Below are positions 22,101-33,422 of a DNA stretch of 64,000 nucleotides, piece after piece. The position numbers were made by a program, and so were the translations under genes. Under the pieces are notes generated by a model. That model was given only the letters and a program-made list of their open reading frames with translations. It had not been told where the DNA came from and made no database searches. Source of the DNA: Rhinopomastus cyanomelas (Eukaryota > Chordata > Aves > Bucerotiformes > Rhinopomastidae); NCBI GenBank assembly GCA_013400115.1, contig VXBP01008282.1, positions 565,254 through 629,253 of the forward strand, read 5' to 3'. The stretch's first letter is position 1. Every line of letters starts with the position of its first letter.

Positions 22101-24457
22101 TTAACTTGTGTGATTTATTGTACTAGATAGACCATTGTGATGAACATGGACCTGCAGACCTGCAAAGGAAGAACCAAGATGTACAAGCATGTCAATGAGC
22201 ATGAAAAGATCCAAGTGGATCCTGCAGTGAAGAAGAAAAACCAACAGCAGGAGCATCATACCCCCCTCAGTGAAGGACTGCAGGTGCTGACAACTCATCA
22301 TAACAGTTTGTAATTCTCCTCCAGAATGAAAACACTGACGCTAGGACCAGAGAGGCAGAGGAAAGGTGAGTATAACATCAGGAACAGGGGTAGAACCTAA
22401 GTGTACATATGACAGTTGTAGATGTCTCATGATACCTGCTTTTGCTGTAAGAACTAGATCTGGACTAAGAATAATCCGGTTCTGAAATTTCAGTCATTTA
22501 ACAAAAGAAATTTGGCTTTATATATATATATATATATATTTGCATGTATACACCTACCTCAGGTGCACTTCTTTGCCCATGAAGCACAATTTTGAGCATG
22601 ACACGCTGGGTCCTGAGAGTTCAACTCCCCCTGAGAGCAGCTCTACGGGTTATACAAGATCTCTGCTGCGAAGAGCCTGGAAACAAATTCAAGTAAATCC
22701 AAGAGAAAAAAAGAACCACCAAAAAAACCTCATCCTACAAGCAGAAAGTTCAGATCAGTATTAAAATTCAGGCACACCATTCTAACATTACTCAGTTTGC
22801 ACGGTAACTATTTTACTTGCTATACTTTATTAAAAACCTTTCATCCACTTTTCAGCAGGCATTGAAGCTCTAAAACATTCTGCAGTAAAATAATGGCACC
22901 TTAACCCACTCAGCTCATCTTGCTGCACCAGAATATCCCTAACTGGATGGCAGCCCCCTAAAATGCATTTTTGAGACAGAACCAAGAGGGACTGCAGGTC
23001 TGAGAATCCTTCTGCAAATGTCAGTGGCAATATAGTTGGAAATACTTTATGCTGCACCTAGTGTTCTAGCAAAGACTATCCCTCCAAAAGGACTCTGATA
23101 ACGTTTATGTCACAGCATGTGTGGCAGGGCTGATGGAATGAAACAATCCACGGTCTAGTTTTATCCTGCTGGGCAGAATTTTGTGGCTGTGTGCTGAAAT
23201 CCAAAAGTGATTAGCATAGCAGAAATACATGCGGTGCCATCCCCAGTTCTTTGTCAGAAAAAACCCCAAGTTTCCTTTTAGGTTCCACTTCCAAAATTTT
23301 GGAACAAGGAAGGTTGATGAAAACTCTTGCAGCATGTCAGCATCCAATGTCAGCCCTGAAACCAGTATGGGAGTCCCAGATTTCTCAGTCCCTGCTTTCC
23401 AGAGGAGAGAAAAAGAACAAAAATCATAGCTTTGAAAAAAAAAAAAAAACCACACAATTGTACAAGAAAATAAGCCAGCTTATTTTTTTTTTAATCTTTG
23501 CACCTTCTGTAGTCATTTGCATGAACATAATGTGGTGGAAAATCACCCTGACGGCTGAGGAAAAAAGAATTTTGAATTGTAGCCTTGTTTATTGATTTTG
23601 AATAAAATAAAAGTACATGACTGTCTCCAGAGAAAAGGTCAACTGCTTCAAAAGCACAAATACACATTCAAATAAACAGCGAGGTGTTAAATGTTGCCTA
23701 TAACTTTAGGACTCTAACTCAGTCCTCCAAGGAGTGCAGGTTCCCCAGATAACCAGTGGGGAAGAGTAAAAATAGAAAAGGTGCTTTTAAAGAGTGATTG
23801 AGAACATTCAAATTAAGCCTAGCTGCTTTCTTGTTTGGTACCTTTAATCACCCACTAGATGTATCCCAGTCCTCCACAGAGGAGACCTGGAACCGAGGTG
23901 CCAAATGTAGGCACCTTAATGGGCTTTGACTGCAGGCACTGAAAATAATCCTCCTTTTGTCACCACAGTGTAAACACACATTCAGCCCACTCTGGATGAG
24001 AAGAAACTGCATGTAGCACTTGCACTTTTTTTGTCCTTTACCCACACAAGCTGGAGATGGAAAATATTTATACACTCCCATTCTATGTTATTTAATGAAG
24101 GTTTAGCTCTTTCAAGCAGTGGAAGTGCACTGATTCCTTTGGAAGATGTTTTACAACATAAAAAGTCTTGCAGAAAAGGAGATTTTCATTTTGGTTCTCT
24201 TATTTAGTGTAATTACAAAAGATGGTCTTTTCTATCAAGAAAAGAAATTCCAGCGATTTCCACTGTGCTGTGGGGCTCACATTTGCATGTAGTCCATCAC
24301 TTGTAACATCAGATAGAAAAAAATGATATTTTTTTTGTTATTTTTCCTCATCAATCAGTTCCTTTCATCCAACAACAAGAAGCCTCTCTCTTTTCTTTTC
24401 ACCCTCCTCAACACAAGACAGTTCTTTCCCTCTGTTATGTCCATCATTTACCATTTA
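19173..24457. other. 5.3-kb unique stretch, no gene seen
   Basis: The longest frame (19810-20319, 169 codons) is hydrophobic and Ser/Pro/Leu-rich with no recognisable family, and it overlaps open frames in other registers. A TA microsatellite lies at 22519-22539 and an A run at 23437-23451. No exon could be supported. Confidence 0.45.
22519..22539. repeat. TA microsatellite
   Basis: About ten uninterrupted TA units. Confidence 0.95.
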
Positions 24458-24549
24458 TAGAATCACAGAATCATTAGGGACTGGAAGGGACCTCGAAGGA
24501 TCATCTAGTCCAATCTCCCTGCCACAGCAGGATCACTTAGACCAAGTCA
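24458..24549 (-). mobile_element. CR1 LINE 3' UTR fragment
   Basis: An antisense CR1 tail with AGAATCACAGAATCATTAGG, GACCTCGAAGGATCATC and CACAGCAGGATCACTTAGAC. It stops at ACCAAGTCA. Confidence 0.9.
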
Positions 24550-24577
24550 TAGAGTCAGTCAGGGTTAGAAGGGACCA
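24548..24577 (-). mobile_element. Second CR1 3' end joined to the first
   Basis: TCATAGAGTCAGTCAGGGTT followed by AGAAGGGACC is another antisense CR1 3' end, only about 30 bases long. It begins exactly where the preceding CR1 stops, with the TCA shared. Confidence 0.6.
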
Positions 24578-25789
24578 CAGGTTTGCACAAGCCAGGGTTG
24601 CTACAGGCATTGCTTGGATACCTGTCCCTTTAGGTTCCTTACATAAAGGGAAGTTGACTGCCTGTGAAAGGAACAACTACCTGAAACATGGAGAAGGCCG
24701 CGGTGCAGTGTTAAAGCCAATGTTTCTCTTAAGCCTTTCTTAAACCTGCTACAGACCATTATCAGATCTGCATAAGCAGAGGAAAATCCTTTCAATCAAA
24801 TAAGTGCAAGAACCAGTCTTGGCTCTGTTACTCACTTTAAGCCACCTACCCTCACCTCAGCTACACTGACATGCACAAGTACATGAACCTCCAAGTCTCC
24901 TGCTCCACACTGGGAGCACTGGTTATCTTCCAAACACTCAGGTTTTGCACAGCCAGCATAATAGTTCCTCTTTCATCTTTTCTCCTACAGGACAAGGCAC
25001 TGCTCCAGGTTACATTTAGTTTCTCTCCCTAATGAATGCTGCTCATAAATGTTTGCCTGTGCTGCTCAGCTCAGCAGCACAAAGGGTACATCAGGACTGC
25101 AGTTTACTGTTGGAGAGTACCAGATGGGCAGCATCAAAAAATTACATTTAGGGATAGCACTGAAAATCCCATATCCACAGAGAAACCTTCTTACACTGTT
25201 ACCAGAGTCAGTAGATCCAGGATATTAATTTAGCCTTCTTTTTCATCGTTCCACCATGATGTTATGGATGATCACACGCCTGCAGTATGATGCTGCATGG
25301 AATGGTGCAGACTCATTTAAAGCAATATGGTGGGATTACTGGCACAATTATTTCCAGCACAGGACAGGAATAGTCCTCTCTCTGCAATTCATATTTCCTT
25401 TAACAAAAAAAAAACCCCCAGGTCCTTTATCAGCTCAGTTCTCACACAACCGAAATTAGCAGCATTAATCTTCTGCAACAAAAAAATCTGTGTAAAAATT
25501 ACCCGGCGACAGCCTTAATACCATCAGTTTCCCAATTCAAATGCTAAACTGAACTCTCACACTGCTGCTTGGACACGTTACTCTGGTGTGGCCAATTTGC
25601 CACTGTACTGGGAAGAACGCTTTTCTTTTGTGTCTTGACTCCTTCTTAAGTCACCTGAAGATCACGTTATTTTCCCCCCATTTTAAACACTGACAAGAGG
25701 GGAAAGAAGGAAATGTGGGGTTCAAGAAACCAGCCCTTTTCCTTTTTCTAAAGAGCGCATTAAAAGGTTAGCAGCCCACCGGAGGAAAA
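24578..25789. other. Unique DNA, no gene seen
   Basis: No exon or repeat is recognised. CpG frequency starts to rise at the right edge towards the CpG-rich block. Confidence 0.45.
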
Positions 25790-26078
25790 TCACGACGACG
25801 CCGTAAAACACCCGATGTCCTGCATTAAAAACCGAAAGAGATTAACACGAAACCGTTCCGCGAGGTCGGCTCGCTTCTCTCTCTCACGGGTACCAGCCGC
25901 TAGGATTTGCACAAAGTACAACTTCGGTTTTGCTTCGCCACGTTCTGACGTTCGGAGCCTAACAAAGGCCGCCTACGATTTCCAGGTCTCTTTGCCCTTC
26001 AAGTAAACCGCAGGAAGCGAAGGGAAGGCGCACACGGGGCCCCGCGCCGCGCCGCGGCTGCTCCTGCGGCAGGAGGAG

Positions 26079-26093
26079 AGCGCCATCTGCCGG
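26079..26093 (-). promoter_or_regulatory. CTCF-type motif
   Basis: On the minus strand the 15 bases read CCGGCAGATGGCGCT, which fits the CTCF core consensus CC-R-S-Y-AG-R-K-GGC-R-S-Y at every position. Occupancy is inference. Confidence 0.55.
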
Positions 26094-26217
26094 GCTCTGC
26101 CCTCCGCACGAAGTCAGGCGAAGGGTCTCGACGGAGCGAGGATCTCCGCAGCGACTTTCTGCGGCGCACACGATATTTGTCTTCTCCCCGTCGTTCAGGA
26201 GCATATTCAAAGCATAG

Positions 26218-26241
26218 ATTTGCATAAATAAGCATTTATTT
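26218..26241. promoter_or_regulatory. Octamer motif with adjacent palindrome
   Basis: ATTTGCAT (26218-26225), the POU/octamer consensus, is followed at once by AAATAA-GCAT-TTATTT, an exact 6-bp inverted repeat. It lies at the edge of CpG-rich block A. Confidence 0.3.
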
Positions 26242-26330
26242 GGGAAAAAAGCCAGGCTACGTGGTGGCCTGTTCAATCTAGCTGCGCGGGGAGTTCATGC
26301 GATAGATGGCAAGGCGCGTCCGCATGATTT

Positions 26331-29300
26331 AAAGTTCTGCCGTCTCAAAGAGAAGGTTAAATGACAGTGGTGTAACAGTACAGAGATTCTGATGCGTGTG
26401 CGGACCTCATCACACATCTCTGGGTTTTCTAAACAGCGAGAGCGCTGCTCTGTCAGAAAAGGGTACGCTGGAGAGCAGAACTGTGCAGTCTGGGGACGTG
26501 CTGTGTCTGCGTGCTGGCATATGTGGAAGTCCTGGAAGTCTCTGCATCGCCGTGGTGTCCTCTCGCTACAGGGTTTTGGCACAAGGTGTCATGTATGCCA
26601 CAGAACACACTCAGCCCAGCCACTTGGCCACCAGGTAACCTTCCCCTCTTGGGCAGTGATGCAGAAAAACGCCCATGACATCATGCTTCTGCATAAGATG
26701 CTCCTGCTCACAGCTGCTTTGCTCAGATCTCTTTTGGGCATCGTGTATTTCTCGTGGTGCTGACAGAAAGGCACTGATGCCCATTCGCTGCCTTGTTAAA
26801 TTGCCCATGTAAATTAGGATGGTACTAAAATACCGCACTGCGAACAGAAGCAGCTGACACAGGCACATACTCCACCTCACCAGCTCTGCTCAGGGCCACT
26901 GACCTCTCACAGGCTAGACAGACAGGACAGCAGCACTTACATTTGCAGTGTGGCTACTGGCCACTGGGTAATTTTCAGAGCCCAGAGAGAGAACTGCGTA
27001 GCAGTGCCTTGGTTCAGCTTTGCTCCCTGCTGAGCTGTGCACAAACACAGGCAAACACACACACACACACACACTGCCCTGTGCTGAGGCACTGCACCCT
27101 TCTAACTGTCAGGTTTGTAGTCCAACAGGAAAAAACAAACCTTGAAATGGCACAAAAGGCTTCACGCAGGAACATGAGTCGGGTAGGTATGGGTGGTATA
27201 GAATCATGAAGAAGTATTTAGCATTATAAGTGTCTAAGGGAGCAGGGCTCACACCAGCTACACACACACAGCAGCACTTTGACCATATGCTGCAGCATCA
27301 CAAAAAAATACATGAGCCTTGAAACACCTAACCCTCAGGAGTAATCCATTACTCCAAGGTGCCCGAGAGCTTACCTCAGCACTGCGCACCACACCGCCTG
27401 CCTTGCTGCTTACCTGTGATCTCCGTGAAGAAGCTGCTGGGCAGAGAAGCAGGCTGAGAGGAGTGAAAAGGAGAAAAGATTTCTTCGCCATTGTGGTAGT
27501 TAATTTAGATGTAAGGCAGTTAATCACTAAATGCAGTGCTATCTGCATTAGGTTTCTGTTTAATAGCAGCACTAGCCCAAGACAACATCGATGCGTGTGT
27601 ATGGGTGTGTAGACGTGTGCCTCTGTACAGCCTGGAATTTCTGGTTTGGTATTTGTTTTGTAGCCAGAGCAGCATCTTTTGAGAGAGCAGATTCTCAAGA
27701 AACACACAAAAGTTAAAGCAAATACTGCACTATTGCAAAAAATGCTTTAGGCAATTACTTTCCTTATATTTCAATCACTGAGGGGAAAAAAAATCCAAGA
27801 ATCTGAAATCTTGTTTTAAATGAAATTCGAATCCAGCTCCTATGACAGCTGTGCTGCCTTCTCTTCCTTAATATATTGTTCAAAATTCTTAATGCTGCAG
27901 TGCACTGGAACTAGTGTTTGCAGTCTTTTCTCTACAACTATTCCATCTCTGCCCTAATCAGTATGCTGGATGGCTGCATATTTAGTACATATCCCTTAGA
28001 CTGATTCCTTCCTCCCGGATGAATTGTTTAACATTTTTCTACATTAAGCCGCATTCGCTACCTGCTAGTTCACATACTTCAGTGATCCTCAATCTCCTGT
28101 GTTTCAGCTTGTTTTTTACCACCTGTCTTATCACGTCTAGAAAAAAAAAATAAGCATAAATATAACAAAGCCAACAACAAATATCAGAAAACTCAGGTTT
28201 ATAGAAGATTTCCAACAGCTTCTCTTTGTTATCCTGGAATAAGGTTCAAATGCTGCTTTTCATCAGAAACTAAATGCCTTGAACTAAACGTGTCTGTAGT
28301 AACAGACACAAAGACAATTCTGAAACAATGCAGTCAGATACAGATTGAGTGAACGTGTAGCTCATGGCTTTATAAGCATGCATTTGAATCTATAAATACA
28401 GAGTAAGCTCATCAAGGACCCATCTTTATGCAAATGATTTATAGTTTTATAACTTCTAAGAGCAATAAGCACAATTCTCTGAATATGTCTCTGAGTCGTT
28501 CTCACATGTTATGGAGCACTCTCTTCCCGATCAGATACACACATGATAAATCTAAGCCTTGCCCCGTGTTGATCTCGTATGAGGTATATTCAAAACCTGC
28601 TTTCACTGACATTTCTATTCTAGAGGAAAGCAATTTATAGTGTAGTGCCTATTATCTGATTAGGCTGAGGTTTTATTAACCCGTCCAACGTACTGCTCCT
28701 CTATCTGACTTCCATTTGCAGCAGTGCAAGTCTTGTTTCCACTGCCCTCTCCATTTGTAACAATACAGAAGCTTTCTCTTATTTAGGATTTATTAAAGGA
28801 CAGAAACAGAGAAAACTCTCTCTACAACAGTTGCCCAACAAATTAGGTAGTAAATTGCTTTATGGAACATGTACAGCTCCAACAAGCAGACCAAGACCTC
28901 TGCCGCCCTGTTTTCAAATGGCCCTCCAGACTCATGTTCACCTGATTGTGTTGCAGATTTTTTCAAGGTAGGTGACATTCACTTCTGTGCACCAAAGGGG
29001 TTATTGGCCTTCTTAAGACTTAATACAAATATTAAATGAACACTATTCTCATCTCCCCCGTGCCCCTAAAAAGCCTGGAGCATGTTTTAATGACCCAATT
29101 TCCTTCGTGCCTTTACAAAGGTGTCTGGTTTCCTTTGAGCCTTGCTGTTTTGATTTCTTATCACAAAGCCTTCCCTATGGACATGTTATCACTGGCAAGT
29201 GTTGCAGCATGGAGCACGTTGTAATTTCTTACTTTTGTGCTCCCTGCTTAAATCAGAATGGCATTTATAGAAACCACTCCTGCTAGAGTTTATCCTGCCT

Positions 29301-29855
29301 TTGCAGAGCCCTCAGATCTATAGGCTGAGTCACCCTGAATATGTCTCCTGCACAGAGAGATTGTGGTATGGAGTCACATCCCCTCCGTGCTCAGTGTAAC
29401 CAGAGAGGAGCCTGCTTGCACAGGAGCCCAACCACACTAGGCTCTTCCTTTGCATGGCAGTCCAGCAGCTGAGCAGTTTGCAGTTTGCCCTGTTAGCTGC
29501 AGTTTTCAGCCTGTGCTGGTTCACCACGGTGTTGCTGTGTGGCCCCTCTCTGGCTTTACTCCCCAGACTTCTGTAAGGCTGCAAAATAAAATTGCAAAAG
29601 GAGTGTGGGCACAAGGAGAGAAAGAATTGTGCTGCCCCACAGAGACCTTGGGAAGCACAAGGCAGGTGCCAGCAGATGTCCAGCATTTTCAACCGGAGTC
29701 CATCTCACTCCATCTATTTCTCAACACTGCTTGCAGCACAAATCATGTAATTCTACAAAGGACACAGTAGGATTAGAAAAACAGAGGGAAATATATGTCT
29801 CTGTGTGAATGGCATGGAGATTAGTAGCTGACTTGTGTCTGAAGGGACAGAGTTG
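26331..29855. other. 3.5-kb unique stretch, no gene seen
   Basis: Frames on both strands (26392-26763 plus, 27258-27707 minus) show no recognisable domain. The only clear feature is an AC microsatellite. Confidence 0.45.
27055..27074. repeat. AC microsatellite
   Basis: Ten uninterrupted AC units. A second, shorter CA run lies near 27260-27270. Confidence 0.95.
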
Positions 29856-29935
29856 CAGCTGGTATAAACTGGCCCGATTTTATTGACATCAGTGGAGCTA
29901 CATTATTTACACCAGCTTAGGATCTAGCACAGAAG
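29856..29935. repeat. Old palindromic amniote repeat, probable
   Basis: AGCTGGTATAAA (29857-29868) is the reverse complement of TTTACACCAGCT (29906-29917) with one mismatch. The order TTGACATCAGTGGAGCTACA, then TTTACACCAGCTTAGGATCT matches a sequence I recall recurring in reptile and bird genomes (TTGACTTCAATGGAGC..., TTTACACCAGCTGAGGATCT). I cannot give its family name with confidence. Confidence 0.5.
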
Positions 29936-31446
29936 CTTCAAATGAACATTTCTAGCCAAATAAAAAGGAGGCTGCCAAGAGACTTGTTTATGGCTTTAAA
30001 ATAATGAGCAGGATCCCACAAGGATCTAGGTAGCAATTTGTAAGCTATGAGGGCAAGACCTAGGGGCAAATCTGGGGCTGAAAAGCATTTCCCTCCGAAG
30101 ACTGCTACCACACCAAATGAGCTACCTAGCAACACAGACAGGCTCCCTGGTGCTAATGAATTTAAACATAGCATAGATACATTACCACCTATGGCTCCTT
30201 CCCTCCAAAGCACCCAGATCAGCTGCAACTCGATTAAACAAAGCCCACAAATCTTGCTGAAGCTCGGGCTGTATCCAGAGCTCAGTGCTCTGTCGTTTTT
30301 ACCCTGAAGTTCATCGCAAGCTGTGCCCACCGACGCACTTACACGGTCTCTCTCTTTCAAAAAAGGAGCCTCCTGTCAGTCTTTTCACCTCACTCCTGCT
30401 CTGCTCTGCATCACCAGCTTTGACATGCAGCAGCATGTTGGTGGAAAGAGAAAAAAAGGAGGAGACCTAACAAGAAATCATTTCTCTTTTGACCCGAGGT
30501 TGTAAAACGGAGGGAGCATTCTGGCACTGGGTGAGGTTAATATTACAGCAAATAGCGCATCACAGCAGCGAGCACACGGCTCTATCTTTTCTTCTGTCTG
30601 TGCACTGAGTGGGCTGAGAGTTTTTATTTCATACTTCATTTACACCTTGCTGAGTGATGCCATAGAAATGGCAGAAGTTTCATCTCCTCCCACTTCTGCA
30701 GCAGCACAATATGTGTAACAGCAGCAGCTCCCACTCCGCTCGCTGGAAGCCTCAGCCCAGTGCCGATCGCAAGTTCATATCTGCTCTTCCTGCATGACAT
30801 TCTCATAAGCTAGAAAACATCTTTTATTTTCTTATTAAAGCTGGTTGCAGAGCTAACAGCTGACTGAAAAGCTGCTGGAGAATTTTAATCACGTAAACTG
30901 AAAACACTGAGGTTTTCCCCAAAAGCTCTTCATAAGGAAAAATGGGAGAGCAAATTAACATAAAATCTGTCTAGGAGGACAAGCATTTGGATGTCAGACA
31001 GGAAGTCTCAAGCAAGCAGAAAGGGGTAAAGTGGTGTATGTCCTTTGCCTACCAGTATTGGCTCACTGGAAATGCAGCAAACACCACATCTACACACCTA
31101 GAAACTTCTTCCCAGAGGACTTGGAGTGAATTCTCAGTAAACAAGGTCAGAGGGCTGTTAAGAACAGCCTGCACCACTCACAAAAGGTAGACGGAGAGAA
31201 CTCTAGTCCTGGGCAAGCCCTGGAGTCCTGCACGGTGCTCAAGGCCATCACTTTGCTTGACGGTTTCAAAGGTAGCAAATAATTCAACCAGAGGTAATGA
31301 AAGGACATCGCTCTTAAGCCAGAAGGTTCTTCAGTCTGAAACATTCAGAAAGCAGGAAGATGGCCCAGAAGGTTCCTAATGAGCTCAGAATTATTTTCAT
31401 TTGAGACACTAATTTTGAAACAGGTAGACACTGGTAGTGACTGATC
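29936..31446. other. Unique DNA, no gene seen
   Basis: The 140-codon minus frame at 29938-30360 has no recognisable domain. The block around 30540-30800 keeps several CpGs and could be conserved non-coding DNA, but that cannot be judged from one sequence. Confidence 0.4.
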
Positions 31447-31760
31447 ATACAATCATCATGGCTGGAAAGGACCTCCAGGGTCATTGAGTCCAACCTTTTC
31501 TCCTAGTGTCTAACCGCTAGACCATATCCCTCAGCACCGCATCCACTCGTTCCTTAAACACCTCCAGGGATGGTGACACCACCACCTCCCTGGATAATCC
31601 ATTCCAGTATCTAATCACCCTCTCAGTAAAGAATTTTCTTCTAACATCCAATCTAAACCTCCCCTGATGCAACTTGAGGCCATTTCCCCTCGTCCTATCA
31701 TCACTAATTGGAGAGAAGAGACCAACACCAGCCTTGCTACAACCTCCTTGTAGTGCAACT
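31447..31760 (-). mobile_element. CR1 LINE fragment, third subfamily
   Basis: Antisense CR1 with ATCATGGCTGGAAAGGACC, TCATTGAGTCCAACC, CTCCAGGGATGGTGACACC and CTCGTCCTATCATCAC. Both its 3' UTR and its ORF2 end differ from the main group, so it comes from another subfamily. It loses CR1 identity after ACAACCTCCTTG near 31755. Confidence 0.87.
31517..31760 (-). pseudogene. CR1 ORF2 C-terminal fragment
   Basis: The minus-strand frame encodes DRTRGNGLKLHQGRFRLDVR and then RYWNGLSREVVVSPSLEVF, the conserved end of CR1 ORF2 after the polymerase domain. The reading frame is intact over this part only. The part of the open frame beyond 31760 is not CR1-like. Confidence 0.75.
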
Positions 31761-32599
31761 TCTGCCAGCTCAGACATGTTCCAGATTGTCTCCTGGTCCA
31801 GTCTGCCCATCATTACAGGTGCACCTCTCACAGTGTACCAGAGCAAACCTCATTAAACAGCAGTCACTAGCAGTTGTGCTGAAGTTACGTGCTGTTGGAA
31901 CAACTCGCTCCCACACCCTGCCCATGTGAAACGTGTTTCAGCAAAACTCTGGCACAGCCGCGCTGGCAGGGCAGAGGGGAGCGCAACGGGACCACCTCTT
32001 CGAACACACGTCAGCGAACCCTGTCTGCTGTGAGCAGGAGGGCTGACATATCAGCCTGTGCACAGCACAGAGGAATGGTGTTTGTGGAGATAAGTCGCAC
32101 AGATAGAAGCTCTGTGCAGATTTGGAGGATTCTTAAAAAATGTCACTGGCATGAATAGAATTACAATAAAAGCCTTAGCTCCTGCGTGAGCAGATTATTC
32201 ATCCAAACAAAAAGTGTTTTCTAGCTAAAATTGTCACACTTTAGCTAGATAGATTTGTCCCTTTCAAACTTTCATTTAGCCTCAGTTAACCAGAAAAGAA
32301 AAATGTTTTGAAGTTAAAAAAATCTAACATATCCTTAATTAAAAAGTGGCAGGTATTTTGATTATTAAAAAAAATTGTCTGGCAATCCCTTATTTGTGGG
32401 ATTTATCAAACTGATTTGGGACATTAAATTCTGATTTAAACAAATAGTCATTTAAGGCATAAAAAAAGAATCAGAGGTGTGTGTCAAAATATTACCAGCT
32501 CAATACAGATATTAGCCACATAAACAAGTTTTGTTGCCCTTTCAAATTGCAGTTGAGGTACATTTCAAAGCCATTGGTTCATGACTGAGGCAGTGGGCT
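31761..32599. other. Unique DNA, no gene seen
   Basis: No feature is recognised. The right half is very AT-rich. Confidence 0.45.
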
Positions 32600-32668
32600 T
32601 GGGATAGTTGGATTAATGGTCAGACCTGATCTTTTTCCAACTTAAACAATTCCACGATTCTATGATTT
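32600..32668 (+). mobile_element. Old CR1 3' end
   Basis: The end TTTTTCCAACTTAAACAATT, then CCACGATTCTATGATT matches an eroded CR1 tail of the type TTTTCCAACCTAAATGATTC. Confidence 0.65.
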
Positions 32669-32689
32669 AGAATAAGAATAATCAGTGTA

Positions 32690-33422
32690 TCATGGAATCA
32701 TTAGGGGTTGGAAGGGACCTCAAAAGATCATCCAGTCTGATCCGTCTGGAACAACAGGATCACCTAGACCAAGTCACACAGCAACACATCCAGGAGGGTC
32801 TTAAACATCACCAGTGAAGGAGACTCCACAACCTCCCTGGGTAGCCCCATCCAGTGCTCTGTCACCCTCACTGGGAAGAAGCTCCTTCTCATATTGATGT
32901 GGAACCTCCTATGTTCCAGCTGACACCCATTGCCCCTCATCGTGTCACTAGATGACACTGAGAAGAGTCTGGCTCCGTCCTCCTGACACCCACCCTTCAC
33001 ACATATATAGACATTAATGAGGTCACCCCTCAGTCTCCTCCAAGCTAAAGAGACCCAACTCCCTCAGCCTCTCCTCATAAGGGAGGTGCTCCACTTCCCT
33101 CATCATCTTCATTGCTCTACGCTGGAGTCCCTCCAGCAGCTCCACATCCCTCTTAAACTGAGGGGCCCAGAACTGGACACAATACTCCAGGTGTGGTCAC
33201 ACCAGGGCAGAGCAGAGGGGGAGAAGAACCTCTCTTGATCTGCTAACCACCCCCATTCTGATCCACCCCAGGATGCTGTTGGCCCTCTTGGCCACAAGAG
33301 CACACTGCTGGCTCCTGGTCATCCTGCTGTCCACCGGGACCCCCAGGTCCCTTTCTCCTACACTGCTCTCCAACAGGTCAGTCCCCAACCTATACTGGTA
33401 CCTGGGGTTGTACTTGCCCAGA
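32690..33422 (-). mobile_element. Longest CR1 LINE copy in the window
   Basis: An antisense CR1 copy of about 730 bases. It covers the octamer end (ATCATGGAATCATTAGGGG), the 3' UTR and the last part of ORF2, and reaches CTGGGGTTGTACTTGCCCAG. It is 5'-truncated. All blocks are in the order expected for CR1. Confidence 0.95.
32764..33388 (-). pseudogene. Broken CR1 ORF2 (reverse transcriptase end)
   Basis: The upstream piece (33197-33388) encodes GERDLGVPVDSRM and then QQCALVAKRANSILGWIR, from the region after the polymerase core. The terminal piece (32764-33000) encodes HRRFHINMRRSFFPVRVTEH and LPREVVESPSL and ends at the natural stop before the 3' UTR. Frameshifts separate the pieces. No catalytic FADD-type motif is included, so the fragment is not functional. 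Confidence 0.85.

Larger units (their letters stand above)
25790..26330. promoter_or_regulatory. CpG-island-like block A
   Basis: CpG dinucleotides are dense here (for example GCGCCGCGCCGCGG near 26044-26057), in sharp contrast to the CpG-poor surroundings. Such blocks usually mark unmethylated promoters or insulators in vertebrates. It contains a CTCF-type motif at 26079-26093 and an octamer at its right edge. No TATA box, convincing coding exon or strong splice donor is seen, so any transcript and its direction are unknown. Confidence 0.65.

Noticed and set aside
22130..22320. Possible processed pseudogene (lysine- and glutamine-rich translation)
   Set aside because: A short coding-like patch with no recognisable parent gene, poly-A tail or target-site duplication.
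23437..23451. A run as the poly-A tail of a retrocopy
   Set aside because: No gene-like sequence precedes it. It is read as simple sequence.
27258..27707. 149-codon minus-strand frame as a gene
   Set aside because: No recognisable family, and it overlaps a 97-codon plus frame. It has the character of a chance frame.
29938..30360. 140-codon minus-strand frame as a gene
   Set aside because: No recognisable family, and it overlaps plus-strand frames in unique DNA.
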